Positions 25,090 through 34,492 of a DNA stretch of 64,000 nt are shown in pieces. The stretch lies in assembly GCF_900167535.1 (NCBI RefSeq), contig NZ_FUYE01000017.1, positions 62,001 to 126,000 of the forward strand, written 5' to 3'. Position numbers and translations under genes: made by a program. This stretch comes from Prosthecobacter debontii. Lineage in GTDB: Bacteria; Verrucomicrobiota; Verrucomicrobiia; Verrucomicrobiales; Verrucomicrobiaceae. The notes below the pieces were generated by a model. The model was not told the origin of the DNA. It saw nothing but the letters and a program-made list of their open reading frames with translations, and did not search any database. Position 1 is the stretch's first letter; each line of letters starts with the position of its first letter.

Positions 25090-26433
25090 TTAACGGCGGT
25101 TTTTCATGAAACGCTCAAGCTCTTCGAGGAATTTACCCACGCTTTCACGGGGTTTGATGTCTTGGGCACGCTTGAGCAGCGGGATAGCATCCGCATACTT
25201 ACCCATGCCGGTGTAGAGTTGGGCGAGGCGCACTTTGGCATCGGCTTCGAAGGCTTCGATGCCGCCTGCGGTTTCATAATAAAAGGCCGCTTTTTCGTTG
25301 TTGCTCTCGCGTTGATAGTAGCCACCCAGCAGGAGCAGGGTTTCACCATCGAGCGGATCTTGTTCAGCCACTTTGCCAAGAATTTCGACCGCTTCTTTTT
25401 CTTTACCTTCCGCCATGCCGATCTTGGCCTCCAGTTTCATCACGCGGCGATTGTCTTCAGGGCTGAGTTTGGAACTGCCTGATTGCACTTTTTGCAGCAG
25501 GTCGCGGGAGGCTTTGTAGCCTTCTTTGGCGAGCAGGATCTCTGCGGCGCGAAGTGGGCCGGTCACATTGGTGCCGCCATCTTTTTCATAAGCGCGGAGG
25601 TAAGCCGTGGCGGCCACATCCAGCATGTTTTCATTCACGTAGATGTCTCCCAGGGTAGAGAGTTGGGCGGTCTCCAGTTTGCCCATGCGGTCCAGCACCT
25701 CAAAGTTGGCAGCGGCGGCCAGCATGTCTTTTTTCCCCATGTAGGCATTGGCCTGGAGAGACCAGAGGGAATCATCCTCGGGTGTCTTTTTCAGCATGGT
25801 ATCCAGCAGGGCAATGACATCCGTGAAACGCTCCTGCATGTAGAGCGCACGCACGAGGCCCATGACCCAATCTTTGACATCCGGGCTGAGCACCACGGCC
25901 TGACGGAAGGATTCCTCGGCGGAGGTGTAGTTTTCCAAACTCAGGTAGGAGATGCCGAGGAGACCGTAGTTGGTGCCATCCACGGCACCCAGGCGAATGG
26001 CCTCGGTGAAGTGGCGAACCGCTTCCTGATGCGCACCCGACTGAGCATACAGGATGGCGAGGTTGGCGTGGGCTTGGCGGTAGTCAGGGAATTTTTCGAG
26101 GGCTTTGATGAACTCTTTGGCGGCTTCCTGCTTGCGATCTTTCTGGAAGTGGAGGTTGCCGATGAGGAAGTCAAAGCGGGCGCTGCTGTTGGGCAGGGCA
26201 CGCAGTTGCTCCAGGTATTTGAGGGCCTTGTCGGGGTCATCTTTCAGCAGGGGGAGGATCTGCTCGTAGTCGGCCCGCTCAGTCTCGGACATGGAGGGTT
26301 CGACCTCGCTGGAATAGCCAAAACTGCCGAGAAGCTTTTTTTGGAAAACCGGGTTATCCCACAAGCTGGCAGCCGGGCTCAAGCTGCTGCTGAGCATGGC
26401 GAAGAGTGCGAGGGTGAAGGCGGACTTTTTCAT
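25090..26433 (-). CDS. TPR protein at the end of the TtpC-type Ton operon
   Basis: A 447-residue protein that starts with a signal peptide (MKKSAFTLALFAMLSSSLSPA, cleaved near residue 22) and is otherwise made of about ten TPR units, for example HANLAILYAQSGAHQEAVRH, YGLLGISYLSLENYTSAEES and LYTGMGKYADAIPLLKRAQD. An open frame extends upstream to 26523, but those 30 residues overlap no signal and are discarded. A TPR gene in this position, behind DUF3450, TtpC, ExbB, ExbD and TonB, is a recurring arrangement in marine gammaproteobacteria, where it is thought to help a TonB2-type complex span the periplasm. The gap to tonB is 34 bp. Confidence 0.85.
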   Translation of the reverse strand: MKKSAFTLALFAMLSSSLSPAASLWDNPVFQKKLLGSFGYSSEVEPSMSETERADYEQILPLLKDDPDKALKYLEQLRALPNSSARFDFLIGNLHFQKDRKQEAAKEFIKALEKFPDYRQAHANLAILYAQSGAHQEAVRHFTEAIRLGAVDGTNYGLLGISYLSLENYTSAEESFRQAVVLSPDVKDWVMGLVRALYMQERFTDVIALLDTMLKKTPEDDSLWSLQANAYMGKKDMLAAAANFEVLDRMGKLETAQLSTLGDIYVNENMLDVAATAYLRAYEKDGGTNVTGPLRAAEILLAKEGYKASRDLLQKVQSGSSKLSPEDNRRVMKLEAKIGMAEGKEKEAVEILGKVAEQDPLDGETLLLLGGYYQRESNNEKAAFYYETAGGIEAFEADAKVRLAQLYTGMGKYADAIPLLKRAQDIKPRESVGKFLEELERFMKNRR

Positions 26434-26467
26434 AAACGGAAACGAAACGGCGGGAGAAGGAGGGCGG

Positions 26468-27133
26468 CTACTTGCCAAACTTGAAAGGCATCTTGGTCTT
26501 GGTGGGCACGCGTTTGCCACCACGCTGACCAGGTTCGAAACGCCATTGCTTGATGGCGGCGATGACGGGTTCGTTCATCAGAGGACTGAAGCTGCTGGTG
26601 ATGCGGGGATTCTGCACACGTCCCTGGACATCGACGGTGAACTCCACCTCGACACGCCCATTGGCGTTGCGCAGGGTGGCGGGAATTTTGGGCTGCACTT
26701 GATAGACGGGGCGCGGTTTGGAGCCGCTGTCGCCGAGACTGAAATTGGCCACCGCGTTCTGCATCGCGGCTCCGCCAAAGTTCATGGGCATGGCGGCGCC
26801 AGTGCCACCCACCATGCCGATATCGAGCGAAGTCGAGCCGAGATCAGGTGGAGGTGCCATATCTGGTGGAGGTTCTTCTTGCGTGTCTGGCGGTGGTGGA
26901 GGCTGATCCAGCAAATTGTCTGACGGTGGCGGTGCGTCCACCGTGGCCACGGTGCGCACGATCAGGTCCTTTTTGGCTCCACCAGTGACAATCTGAAGGT
27001 AGGGGATGACGCCGAACACAAAAAGTGTGAGGCCAGCTCCATAGCCCACCATGAACAGCAATTGCACGAGGACCCAGAGGCCGGTGCCTTTGCGTTTGTG
27101 TGTCTTGGAGGCTGGGAGGGCCGTGGCTGACAT
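26468..27133 (-). CDS. TonB-family energy transducer
   Basis: A 221-residue protein with a basic cytoplasmic tail, one transmembrane helix (about 20-47), a short proline-rich periplasmic segment (about 68-100, runs such as QPPPPPDTQEEPPP) and a TonB C-terminal domain (about 140-221). The C-terminal domain shows PKIPATLRNANGRVEVEFTV, then VIAAIKQWRFEPGQR. It transmits proton-motive force from the ExbB/ExbD motor to outer-membrane receptors. The linker is short compared with E. coli TonB, as in TonB2-type proteins that need the TtpC partner. It is 9 bp downstream of exbD in a tight operon. Confidence 0.92.
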   Translation of the reverse strand: MSATALPASKTHKRKGTGLWVLVQLLFMVGYGAGLTLFVFGVIPYLQIVTGGAKKDLIVRTVATVDAPPPSDNLLDQPPPPPDTQEEPPPDMAPPPDLGSTSLDIGMVGGTGAAMPMNFGGAAMQNAVANFSLGDSGSKPRPVYQVQPKIPATLRNANGRVEVEFTVDVQGRVQNPRITSSFSPLMNEPVIAAIKQWRFEPGQRGGKRVPTKTKMPFKFGK

Positions 27134-27142
27134 GAGAAAAAC

Positions 27143-27547
27143 TTATTTCTGGGTCGCTACGGAGACCTTGGCCGCCCCACCGAGCTTGGCTTCGTCGATG
27201 ACCCGGACAAAGAGGCCGGACGGGGCTTTTTCATCCACTTGGATGATGACCGGAGTGCTTTCATCTTTCTCGACAAAGCGACGCACGGTGGACTGGACAC
27301 CGCTCATGCCGATCTCTTTACCGCCATAGACGATTTGGCCCTCGGCGGTGACTGCGATCATGACGCTTTGCTTTTCCAGATCCCCTGCGGAAGCGGCTTG
27401 CGGCTTGTCCACTTCGATGCCGGTTTCTTCCACAAAGGTGGTGGTGACGATGAAGAAAATGAGCAGGATGAAGATACAGTCGATGAGCGGCGAAATATCA
27501 ATCGCGGCCTCGTCTTCCGGCTCGGAGTTTTGTCCAAATTTACCCAT
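27143..27547 (-). CDS. ExbD-family biopolymer transport protein
   Basis: A 134-residue inner-membrane protein with one transmembrane helix (about 18-38) and a periplasmic domain. The proton-path aspartate is present as Asp23 in DISPLIDCIFILLIFF, matching Asp25 of E. coli ExbD. The C-terminal domain has the expected VMIAVTAEGQIVYGGKEI and TPVIIQVDEKAPSGL segments. With ExbB-type partners it forms the proton-driven motor for TonB. It sits between exbB and tonB with gaps of 10 and 9 bp, so translation is probably coupled. Confidence 0.94.
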   Translation of the reverse strand: MGKFGQNSEPEDEAAIDISPLIDCIFILLIFFIVTTTFVEETGIEVDKPQAASAGDLEKQSVMIAVTAEGQIVYGGKEIGMSGVQSTVRRFVEKDESTPVIIQVDEKAPSGLFVRVIDEAKLGGAAKVSVATQK

Positions 27548-27557
27548 GGTGGATGTC

Positions 27558-28265
27558 TCAGTCGTTGGCGTTGATTTCGTGTTTGGCCAGTTTCAGCACG
27601 CGCTGGCCGCAGGCGTTTTGGAGGTGTTCGATGAAGGCCTCGAACTTGCCACGTTTGCCCGTTAACAAATAATGCAAAAAGTAACCAGGGAGGGCGATCA
27701 TGAGGCCGGTCTCGGTGGTGATCAAGGCCTCGGAGATACCTCCAGCGACGATGTTCATGGTGCCTTCACCGCCGCCTCCTTTCGAAAGGCCGTCAAAGGT
27801 GGTGAGCATGCCGGTCACTGTGCCTAGTAGCCCCCACAGCGGAGCTGCGGCCACGGCGACGTTGATGAACTTGAGGTCGCGATCCAGGGGCGGCAGTTCG
27901 TGCACACGCAGTTCCTCAAAGGCGGCCATCACATCGTCGTAGCTGGCATTATCCCGCAGGCGCACTTCATGGAAGTCGAGGTATCTCTGGGCGCTTTGAT
28001 AAGCCGAGAGAGAGGCTGCGCTGTCGGCACCGAGTCGGGAGACCATCTTGTGGCCACCGAAGTAGCGATTCTGGCGGAAGTTCACCAGGAAGAAGGTGTA
28101 GAACATATCGCCACATTTGGCGTAGAGAACGAAGGCGGTGATGGCCAGAGGAATCATACCCCAACCACCCGCATCCCAGAGATCAAGGGCGCTCTGCACA
28201 TACGTAGCCAATCCTTTGGGCAGGGTGTCCGTGAGGCTGGCCAGTAATGGGGGGAGGATAGACAT
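27558..28265 (-). CDS. ExbB/TolQ/MotA-family proton channel protein (ExbB2-like)
   Basis: A 235-residue protein with three transmembrane segments: about 35-60, then a pair near 130-160 and 170-205 after a cytoplasmic helical region. The family core is INVAVAAAPLWGLLGTVTGMLTTFDGLS followed by GGISEALITTETGLMIALPGYFLHYLL, which are the MotA/TolQ/ExbB channel helices. The cytoplasmic region is shorter than in ExbB1 of enterics and fits the ExbB2 type. It lies 10 bp before exbD and 46 bp after the TtpC-like gene. Confidence 0.93.
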   Translation of the reverse strand: MSILPPLLASLTDTLPKGLATYVQSALDLWDAGGWGMIPLAITAFVLYAKCGDMFYTFFLVNFRQNRYFGGHKMVSRLGADSAASLSAYQSAQRYLDFHEVRLRDNASYDDVMAAFEELRVHELPPLDRDLKFINVAVAAAPLWGLLGTVTGMLTTFDGLSKGGGGEGTMNIVAGGISEALITTETGLMIALPGYFLHYLLTGKRGKFEAFIEHLQNACGQRVLKLAKHEINAND

Positions 28266-28311
28266 GCAGGATGGGGTTCTCTCAGAGCAAGCGTGAGGAA
28301 TGGCCGATCAA

Positions 28312-29811
28312 TCAGAGCGCAGGCGCGGTGATGGGGCGCAGACCGGTGGGCTCAGGTGCGGCGGGCGCTGGCGTGGCGGCACCGGTCAGCGGACCAGGAG
28401 GATTTCCCCCGACGTCTTTCGCATTGCGATGATTCATGATGCGCACGCCGAGCTTCTCCATGTCATCCATAGCAGCCTTGGAGAGGCGCGCCAGGAAGGC
28501 AGCCATGAGCAAGCAGGGGATAGCGGTGATAAGACCCCACTCGGTGGTGATGAGCGCCTCAGAAATACCCGAGGAGAAGGTGGAAGCATCCTGGGTGCCG
28601 AAGACGGTGATGAGCTTGAAGGTATTGATCATCCCGGTCACGGTGCCGAGCAATCCGAGGAGTGGCTCCACAGCGGCGGCGATTTTGATGAAGGGGATGT
28701 AGGAGTTCAGTTTGGTGCGGGCATCCAGCACGCGCTCGAACATCGACTCTTCCATCATGGAGGCTGGATCTGTGTAGTGCTTCACCGTGGCTTCCAGCAT
28801 CTTGCCGATTGGGCCACCGATTTTCTTCACCATGGTCTGTGCCTGAGGAGAGCGGCCTGCATCCAGATGAGCGAGCAGTTCTGTGACTTGCTTGTAGCTC
28901 GGCCGCTTCACGAGGCTGAGCTGGAGCCACTTGAGCACTCCTACAAGGATGGCAACGAGACCGAGACCGCCAATGGGCCACATGACGGGTCCCCCTTTGA
29001 GGAACTCTTCCAAGACGGTCATCTTGGTTTCTTCCACCTTGAAGGCGGAACCACGAGTGGAGTCGATGGGGAGCTTACCTTCACCTGCGGCGATGGTTTT
29101 GCCGATGTTCTCGGGTTGAGTTTCGGCAGGCAGAGTTAGGATGGCGGGCTCGGAGGAGTTCAGGCGCAGGTCGGCCAGACCCATGTGTTTGCCGTCTTTA
29201 CCGGCAAAGAAAGCCAGAGGTCCCATGACGAGGAACTCACCTTCCGACACGACCCCGCTTTTACCCTCGACCGCGCTTCCGTCGAAGATGACACCGCCGA
29301 CGGATTCCTCAATGCGATCCATGGCGAGATTGAGCACGTCCAGGCGGGCTTGAAGTTTGTCGTCGGCCTTCAGGTTGCCGTTGGCAGCAGCATTCTTCTT
29401 ATCCTTAATGGTCTTGCCATAGCGCTGGGCTTCGGAAATGTGGATGCGGGTCTCGAAGTTACGGATGAATTCATCCAGGATGTTGGAGATGTAGTTCGTT
29501 TGGTCTTCCTTGGCCTTGATCTGCGCCTTAAGGTTGGTGATGTCCAGAGTGCGGCTGTCGCTAATGCGCAGAATGCGATCGTATTCCTTGCGGGCTTCGA
29601 TGATCTTGTCGTCCAGCTCATTGAGCTGCTTGGTCATCGGCACCTTTTCGGTTTCGATCTGCTTGCGGGTCTCCGCCAACTCATGTGTCACGGTATCCAG
29701 GCGTTTCTGGAAATCATCCGCCACATTGGCGAGCGGGGAAGGTGCGGTCTGGGCGAAGGCGGCGGTGCAGAGGCTGCACAGGGCCAGGAGAAAAGTCACG
29801 GGGGCTTTCAT
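28312..29811 (-). CDS. TtpC-like protein: periplasmic coiled-coil domain fused to ExbB-type channel
   Basis: A 499-residue protein with a signal peptide (about 1-20), a periplasmic helical/coiled-coil region (about 28-165, heavy in Glu, Lys and Asp), a beta-rich segment (175-245), and a C-terminal MotA/TolQ/ExbB channel (about 265-460). The channel part contains AAAVEPLLGLLGTVTGMINTF and GISEALITTEWGLITAIPCLL. This is the architecture of TtpC, the extra component that Vibrio TonB2 systems need for iron-siderophore uptake. A Pro/Ala-rich tail ends the protein. It is the second gene of the operon and shows that a two-channel ExbB arrangement is used here. Confidence 0.88.
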   Translation of the reverse strand: MKAPVTFLLALCSLCTAAFAQTAPSPLANVADDFQKRLDTVTHELAETRKQIETEKVPMTKQLNELDDKIIEARKEYDRILRISDSRTLDITNLKAQIKAKEDQTNYISNILDEFIRNFETRIHISEAQRYGKTIKDKKNAAANGNLKADDKLQARLDVLNLAMDRIEESVGGVIFDGSAVEGKSGVVSEGEFLVMGPLAFFAGKDGKHMGLADLRLNSSEPAILTLPAETQPENIGKTIAAGEGKLPIDSTRGSAFKVEETKMTVLEEFLKGGPVMWPIGGLGLVAILVGVLKWLQLSLVKRPSYKQVTELLAHLDAGRSPQAQTMVKKIGGPIGKMLEATVKHYTDPASMMEESMFERVLDARTKLNSYIPFIKIAAAVEPLLGLLGTVTGMINTFKLITVFGTQDASTFSSGISEALITTEWGLITAIPCLLMAAFLARLSKAAMDDMEKLGVRIMNHRNAKDVGGNPPGPLTGAATPAPAAPEPTGLRPITAPAL

Positions 29812-29838
29812 CGGAAACGAAATGAGGGGAGGGAGGGT

Positions 29839-30636
29839 TCAGCGCACTTTCACCGGCAGAGAGACAAAGCCGGCCACCTTGTCGCCCTTGTTCATGGAGA
29901 TGACTTCATCCACCAGGGCAGCTACCTTCGGGTCTTCGATGGCTTCCCAGCCTTTTTCACCCGGAATGAGCATACCACCGACATCGGCGGTTTCACCACT
30001 GCCGGCGAAGTAGGCAGCGGCGAGACCAAAGTAGATCACACGCACTTCCAACTCGCGACCGCTGGCTAGTTTGCGACGCTCGCTGACCACGGTCACGTCG
30101 CTATGGAATTTGTTTACTTCGTTGATGACGATCAGCACGTTGACGAAGCGCTCGCCGACGCTGGATTTGATCTCTTCGGGCTTCAGACCCACTTTCGGGA
30201 GTCGTTCATACTGGCCACGGATCTTTTCCTGGAGCATTTCTGGAAGCAGTGGCCAGAGCTTGTGCACGCGACCTTCCAGTTTTTGGATGGCGGAGACTTG
30301 GAGGTCTTGGGTGGTCAGAAGTTCTTTGTTCTGTGCATCCAGCTTTTCCCGCTCGGTATCGTTGGTGGTGATGGTCTTCTGCTGTTCGGCCGTTTTTTCT
30401 GTCAGCTCCTTGAGCTGGGCCTGCATCAGAGCCAGACGGCTGCCGATGATTTCTTTGCCGGTTTTCCAGTCGGACTCTTCTTTGGAAAGCAGCTTCTGAG
30501 TCTCGTAGTATTTGTTCAACAACTCCCGGGAGAGAGCGAGGTAGTCTTTCGTGGCCGTAGCGGTGGGCGTCTGCGCCGCGACGGAGCCCAGGCTACCCAG
30601 CAGGGCAAAAATGAAGACGAAGAGAGAACGATTCAT
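29839..30636 (-). CDS. DUF3450-family periplasmic coiled-coil protein of the Ton operon
   Basis: A 265-residue protein with a signal peptide (about 1-21) and a long helical region (about 35-125, rich in Lys, Glu, Gln) followed by a mixed alpha/beta part (VGERFVNVLIVINEVNKFHSDV, then ELEVRVIYFGLAAAYFAG). This fits the DUF3450 family, which in gammaproteobacteria lies directly upstream of ttpC-exbB-exbD-tonB. Its role is unknown, but the constant linkage suggests a periplasmic part of the transducer. It is the first gene of the operon here, so the 304-bp region upstream should contain the operon promoter. Confidence 0.82.
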   Translation of the reverse strand: MNRSLFVFIFALLGSLGSVAAQTPTATATKDYLALSRELLNKYYETQKLLSKEESDWKTGKEIIGSRLALMQAQLKELTEKTAEQQKTITTNDTEREKLDAQNKELLTTQDLQVSAIQKLEGRVHKLWPLLPEMLQEKIRGQYERLPKVGLKPEEIKSSVGERFVNVLIVINEVNKFHSDVTVVSERRKLASGRELEVRVIYFGLAAAYFAGSGETADVGGMLIPGEKGWEAIEDPKVAALVDEVISMNKGDKVAGFVSLPVKVR

Positions 30637-30940
30637 GGCAAAATCTCCGCGTCAGCCAAGTGCTGAAAGGGAGGCCATGATAGGTGCCGGAGACCGCCAA
30701 AATCCAAAGATGATTACGGTGACAAAACAGTCACAAAAGGAATGCAACGGAAATGACAAGGGGGGATCGTAGGGGCACACATGCAACAGTTTTGACAAAA
30801 ACCGGATTCTGCATGCTGACAGCGCCGTCGGAAAAAGTGCCTCAGTAGGTAGCGAATCTGACGAAAATTCCTGACCTCTCTTGGCATTGAATCTGTTTGC
30901 TTGAACCAGCCGTTCTGGCAAGAAGAGTATCTCACGCCGA
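30637..30940. promoter_or_regulatory. Divergent intergenic region between the Ton operon and the ATP-grasp gene
   Basis: This 304-bp stretch has no gene. It should hold the promoters of two divergent units. A short inverted repeat, GTGAC (30719-30723) and GTCAC (30730-30734), lies about 85-100 bp before the DUF3450 start and could be a regulator site. A TTGACA at about 30812 has no convincing partner -10 box. No clear Fur-box palindrome was recognised by eye. Confidence 0.35.
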
Positions 30941-33487
30941 ATGCCCAACCCGCCACCCTTTACGCCAGAACCTGTGCCGCCTCGCAGCCAGCCCTCGTCG
31001 CCGCAGTCTCCACTGCCAGCAGGGTCATGCTTGGAGGGGTATCGGCCTGTGTCAGGCGTCTTTGATGAAATGGTGCTGCCCAACGGCAATCTGCGGCCGC
31101 ATTGGAAAACATTTGGCAGCTTTTTAGGCCAGTGTTCCGCTGCGGATCTCAAACAGCGCGCGGAGACCATCCAGCGCCTGCTGGCGGATCACGGGGCGAC
31201 CTACAACATCTATGACGATGCCCACGGCAACAGCCGTCCCTGGATGCTTGACTTGCTACCCGTCATCGTGGCTGAGCAGGAATGGCGCTTCATTCAGGAG
31301 GGCTTGGATCAGCGGGGCCGCTTGCTGAATGCGATTCTGCAAGATCTCTACGGTCCCCAGAACCTCATCCGCAATGGGTTCCTACCGCCCGGTATCGTTC
31401 AGGCAAATCCGGGCTTTTTGCACCCCGTGGTGGGAGTGAATCCCCCTGGCGGACGCTTCATTTTCTCCCTTGGCTGCGATTTGGTGCGGGATGCCTCTGG
31501 CATGTGGCGGGTGTTGGCAGACCGTGCCCAGGCCCCCAGCGGGCAGGGCTACACCCTGGAGAATCGCATTGTCATGTCCAACGTGTATGCCGAGGAATTC
31601 AACACCTCCCGTGTGCGTCGGCTGGCCAATTACTTCGAGGTGAAGCGTGAGATGCTGCGCTCTCTGGCGCCGAAACACCGTCATGGGGATGCAGGCATCC
31701 TGATGATGACGCCTGGGCCTTACAATGAAACCTACTTCGAGCATGCCTTCCAGGCTCGCTATCTGGGCTTTCCCCTGGTCGAAGGCGCAGATCTGACCGT
31801 GCGCGACCGGCACACCCAGCTCAAGACGTTGGAGGGCCTCCGCCGTGTGGAGGTGATGGTCCGGCATGTGGATGATGTGTTCTGTGACCCGCTGGAATTG
31901 AATTCTGGTTCGCTACTGGGCACGCCAGGATTGCTCGAGGCATGGCGCAGTGGCAACATCGCCTTGGCGAACGGTCTGGGCACCGGTGTGATCGAAACAC
32001 CCGCCTTGCACCCCTTTATGCCGGGCCTGTGTCGCCACATCTTGGGGGAAGAGCTGAAGCTGCCCTGCGTCCCCACCTGGTGGTGTGGGCAGAAGCGCGA
32101 GCTGGACATGGTGCTCAATCAGCCTGACCGCTGGGTGGTCAAACCCGCCTTCGTGCGGGGTGCCAGGGACCCGGTTTTTATCCGCAGCCTGGAGAAAGAG
32201 CAAAAGGCCCGTCTGCTGGCAAGCATCCGTGCGGCGCCGTATGAATGGGTGGCGCAGGAGGTGCTCAGCCTCTCCACCACCCCGACCTGGACAGGGACGA
32301 AGATGGAGCCGCGCTCACTCGTCTGGCGTGCGTTTGCCATCGCTCGTGGGGATGGCTTTACCACCATGCCTGGTGGCCTGAGCCGCGTGAGCCCTGAGCC
32401 CCAGCGCTGGTTGGTGACCATGCGCAGTGGCGGGATCAGCAAGGACACCTGGGTGCTCGGAGACGGCACTGAGGACACGAACTTTGGCCACCTCAACCAA
32501 CAGGCGCAGGTGATCCGCCCCGCCCGCCCACCGAGCGGGGTTCCGAGCCGGGCCGCCGATCATCTCTTCTGGCTGGGCCGCTACGCAGAGCGCCTGGAGC
32601 TGACCGTGCGCATGTGCCGTGTCATCATGCAGAGGCTGGCGGGTGAACGCGGGGCCGTGCAGAGCCTGGAGGCACAGAGCTGTGTCAATCTGATGGCAGA
32701 GATCGGGCTAGTGCCCGCAGGGGCGACGGGGCTGAGGGACCACCTTCAATCGTTGCTACAAGATGCCAAACGTGACGGCAGTGTGCCGGATTTGCTGTCT
32801 CGTCTGCGCTACAATGCCTCCGCAGCACGGGATCGCCTTTCCGATGACATGTGGCGCCTATTCAACCGCCTGGATCGGGATGCCCGGTTACCTGCCGGGT
32901 CTTTCAGCATCTCAGCCGCACAGCATGCGCTGGATACCCTGGTGTTGGACTTAGCCGCCCTCAGTGGCATGCAGCAGGAAAACATGACTCGTGGCCATGG
33001 CTGGCGCTTTTTGGAAATCGGTCGGCGTCTGGAGCGCGCCACCATCACCCTCACCCTGATGAAAGGGACGATGAAGCAAATGGAGCATGATGACAGCATC
33101 CTCAGCCCGCTGCTGGAGATCTGTGATAGCACCATGACCTATCGCCGTCTGCACTATGCACGGCCAGCCGTGGTGCCGGTGGTGGATCTGCTCATGCTCA
33201 ATGACATCAACCCCCGTTCTGCGGCCCATCAGCTCATGGTACTAGGGCGGCAGACGGCTCAACTCCCGCTCGACCCCACTCAGGACACCGGCATGCTGGA
33301 GAAGCAGCAGATTGATACCCTCCTCTCCGATCTCAGTACCCTGAACCTAGCCGCCCTTTCCCGCACCCCCGAACAAGTCCCGGCAGCTATCACCGCCATT
33401 TGTGATCATCTGATCGAAGGCCTGGAAAAACTCTCCGACATCGTCACCGAGCATTATTTCAGCCATGCCATCCGTAAAGGGGAATGA
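30941..33487 (+). CDS. Circularly permuted ATP-grasp / alpha-E fusion protein (predicted peptide ligase)
   Basis: An 848-residue fusion of two proteins that are often separate neighbours. Residues about 60-510 form a circularly permuted type-2 ATP-grasp domain (formerly DUF404/DUF407) with NRIVMSNVYAEEFNTSRVRRL, MTPGPYNETYFEHAFQARYLG, PTWWCGQK and KPAFVRGARDPVF. Residues about 535-845 are an all-helical alpha-E domain (DUF403) beginning SRAADHLFWLGRYAERLELTV. Comparative genomics links this pair with a transglutaminase-like protein, here the next gene, and predicts ATP-dependent formation of peptide or amide bonds on an unknown substrate. A Pro/Ser-rich N-terminal tail of about 30 residues precedes the core. 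The start is preceded by no strong ribosome-binding site. Confidence 0.92.
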   Translation: MPNPPPFTPEPVPPRSQPSSPQSPLPAGSCLEGYRPVSGVFDEMVLPNGNLRPHWKTFGSFLGQCSAADLKQRAETIQRLLADHGATYNIYDDAHGNSRPWMLDLLPVIVAEQEWRFIQEGLDQRGRLLNAILQDLYGPQNLIRNGFLPPGIVQANPGFLHPVVGVNPPGGRFIFSLGCDLVRDASGMWRVLADRAQAPSGQGYTLENRIVMSNVYAEEFNTSRVRRLANYFEVKREMLRSLAPKHRHGDAGILMMTPGPYNETYFEHAFQARYLGFPLVEGADLTVRDRHTQLKTLEGLRRVEVMVRHVDDVFCDPLELNSGSLLGTPGLLEAWRSGNIALANGLGTGVIETPALHPFMPGLCRHILGEELKLPCVPTWWCGQKRELDMVLNQPDRWVVKPAFVRGARDPVFIRSLEKEQKARLLASIRAAPYEWVAQEVLSLSTTPTWTGTKMEPRSLVWRAFAIARGDGFTTMPGGLSRVSPEPQRWLVTMRSGGISKDTWVLGDGTEDTNFGHLNQQAQVIRPARPPSGVPSRAADHLFWLGRYAERLELTVRMCRVIMQRLAGERGAVQSLEAQSCVNLMAEIGLVPAGATGLRDHLQSLLQDAKRDGSVPDLLSRLRYNASAARDRLSDDMWRLFNRLDRDARLPAGSFSISAAQHALDTLVLDLAALSGMQQENMTRGHGWRFLEIGRRLERATITLTLMKGTMKQMEHDDSILSPLLEICDSTMTYRRLHYARPAVVPVVDLLMLNDINPRSAAHQLMVLGRQTAQLPLDPTQDTGMLEKQQIDTLLSDLSTLNLAALSRTPEQVPAAITAICDHLIEGLEKLSDIVTEHYFSHAIRKGE

Positions 33488-33579
33488 GGTTTACCGTGGA
33501 GGCCATAGCTAACGGTCGTTCGGGAAACCCATCGCAAACAACAGCCAGCCGCCGCTAACAATCGCCAACTTTTTTAAAC

Positions 33580-34461
33580 GTGCGCTACAACATCATCCAT
33601 CGCACCACCTACACCTATGAAAGTGCCGTCACGGTGGGGCATTACACGGCTCGGTTGGAGCCACGGGCGCTGCCTTTTCAAGAGTGTCCCTGGCATGAGT
33701 TGGTGATTCGGCCCGAGCCGGCACAGCGTTCGGAGAGGTCGGACTACTTTGGCAACACCTCCGTGTACTTCGAGATTGAGGGCTCCCATCAAAAACTGGA
33801 GGTCATTGCCCGCAGTCTGGTGGAGGTGGGATGTGCAGAACCTTTTGATCCGGCCAAGACTCCAGCTTGGGAAACCATTCGCGATGCTTGCCGCAGTGAT
33901 GTGTATAACGTGGCGACGCCTGCCGGTGAACTGACCTTCGCTTCGCCATTGATCCCCATTGGGCCTCTTTATGCAGATTACGCCCGCCCTTCGTTCCCAC
34001 CCAAGCGGCCCATCTTAGAAGGCGTCTGTGATCTCAATCGCCGCATCTTCGAGGACTTTATTTTTGACCCCACCGCCACCGATGCCGCCACCCCGGTGGA
34101 GAAAGCCCTGACCCAACGCCGCGGTGTTTGCCAAGATTTTGCGCAGGTCATGATCGCCTGCTTACGATCACTGGGACTTCCCGCACGCTATGTCAGTGGT
34201 TACCTGGAGACGTTACCTCCCCCGGGACAAGTCAAGCTGGTGGGGGCAGATGCTTCCCATGCTTGGGTCTCTGTCTATTGTGGAGAGACCTGCGGCTGGA
34301 TGGATGCGGATCCCACGAATAACATCCTGCCTTCCGAGCGTCACGTCACCGTGGCCTGGGGGCGGGATTTCAGCGATGTTAGCCCACTTCGAGGCGTCAC
34401 CACCGGTGCTGGGGAGCAGCGCCTGCAGGTGGCTGTGGATGTGCTGCCTGATCCTGATTGA
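33580..34461 (+). CDS. Transglutaminase-like cysteine protease family protein
   Basis: A 293-residue protein starting at GTG. It has the bacterial transglutaminase N-terminal beta domain (about 1-85: RYNIIHRTTYTYESAVTVG) and the catalytic transglutaminase-like core (about 150-270). The catalytic triad is visible: Cys184 in RGVCQDFAQVM, His in DASHAWVSVYC and Asp in WMDADPTNN. Such enzymes usually act as peptidases or cross-linkers. The constant neighbourhood with ATP-grasp/alpha-E proteins suggests that it cleaves or transfers the product of that ligase. It lies 92 bp after the fusion gene, with no terminator seen between them. Confidence 0.93.
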   Translation: MRYNIIHRTTYTYESAVTVGHYTARLEPRALPFQECPWHELVIRPEPAQRSERSDYFGNTSVYFEIEGSHQKLEVIARSLVEVGCAEPFDPAKTPAWETIRDACRSDVYNVATPAGELTFASPLIPIGPLYADYARPSFPPKRPILEGVCDLNRRIFEDFIFDPTATDAATPVEKALTQRRGVCQDFAQVMIACLRSLGLPARYVSGYLETLPPPGQVKLVGADASHAWVSVYCGETCGWMDADPTNNILPSERHVTVAWGRDFSDVSPLRGVTTGAGEQRLQVAVDVLPDPD

Positions 34462-34492
34462 GTTTGCAGACGGGCTGAATTTTACTTTGGTA

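Noticed and set aside
25483-26484. Open frame of 333 codons on the plus strand opposite the TPR gene
   Set aside because: It is a GC-rich shadow of the TPR gene. Its composition (runs of Gly, His, Phe, Val) is not protein-like, and the minus-strand gene has a signal peptide and clear TPR units.
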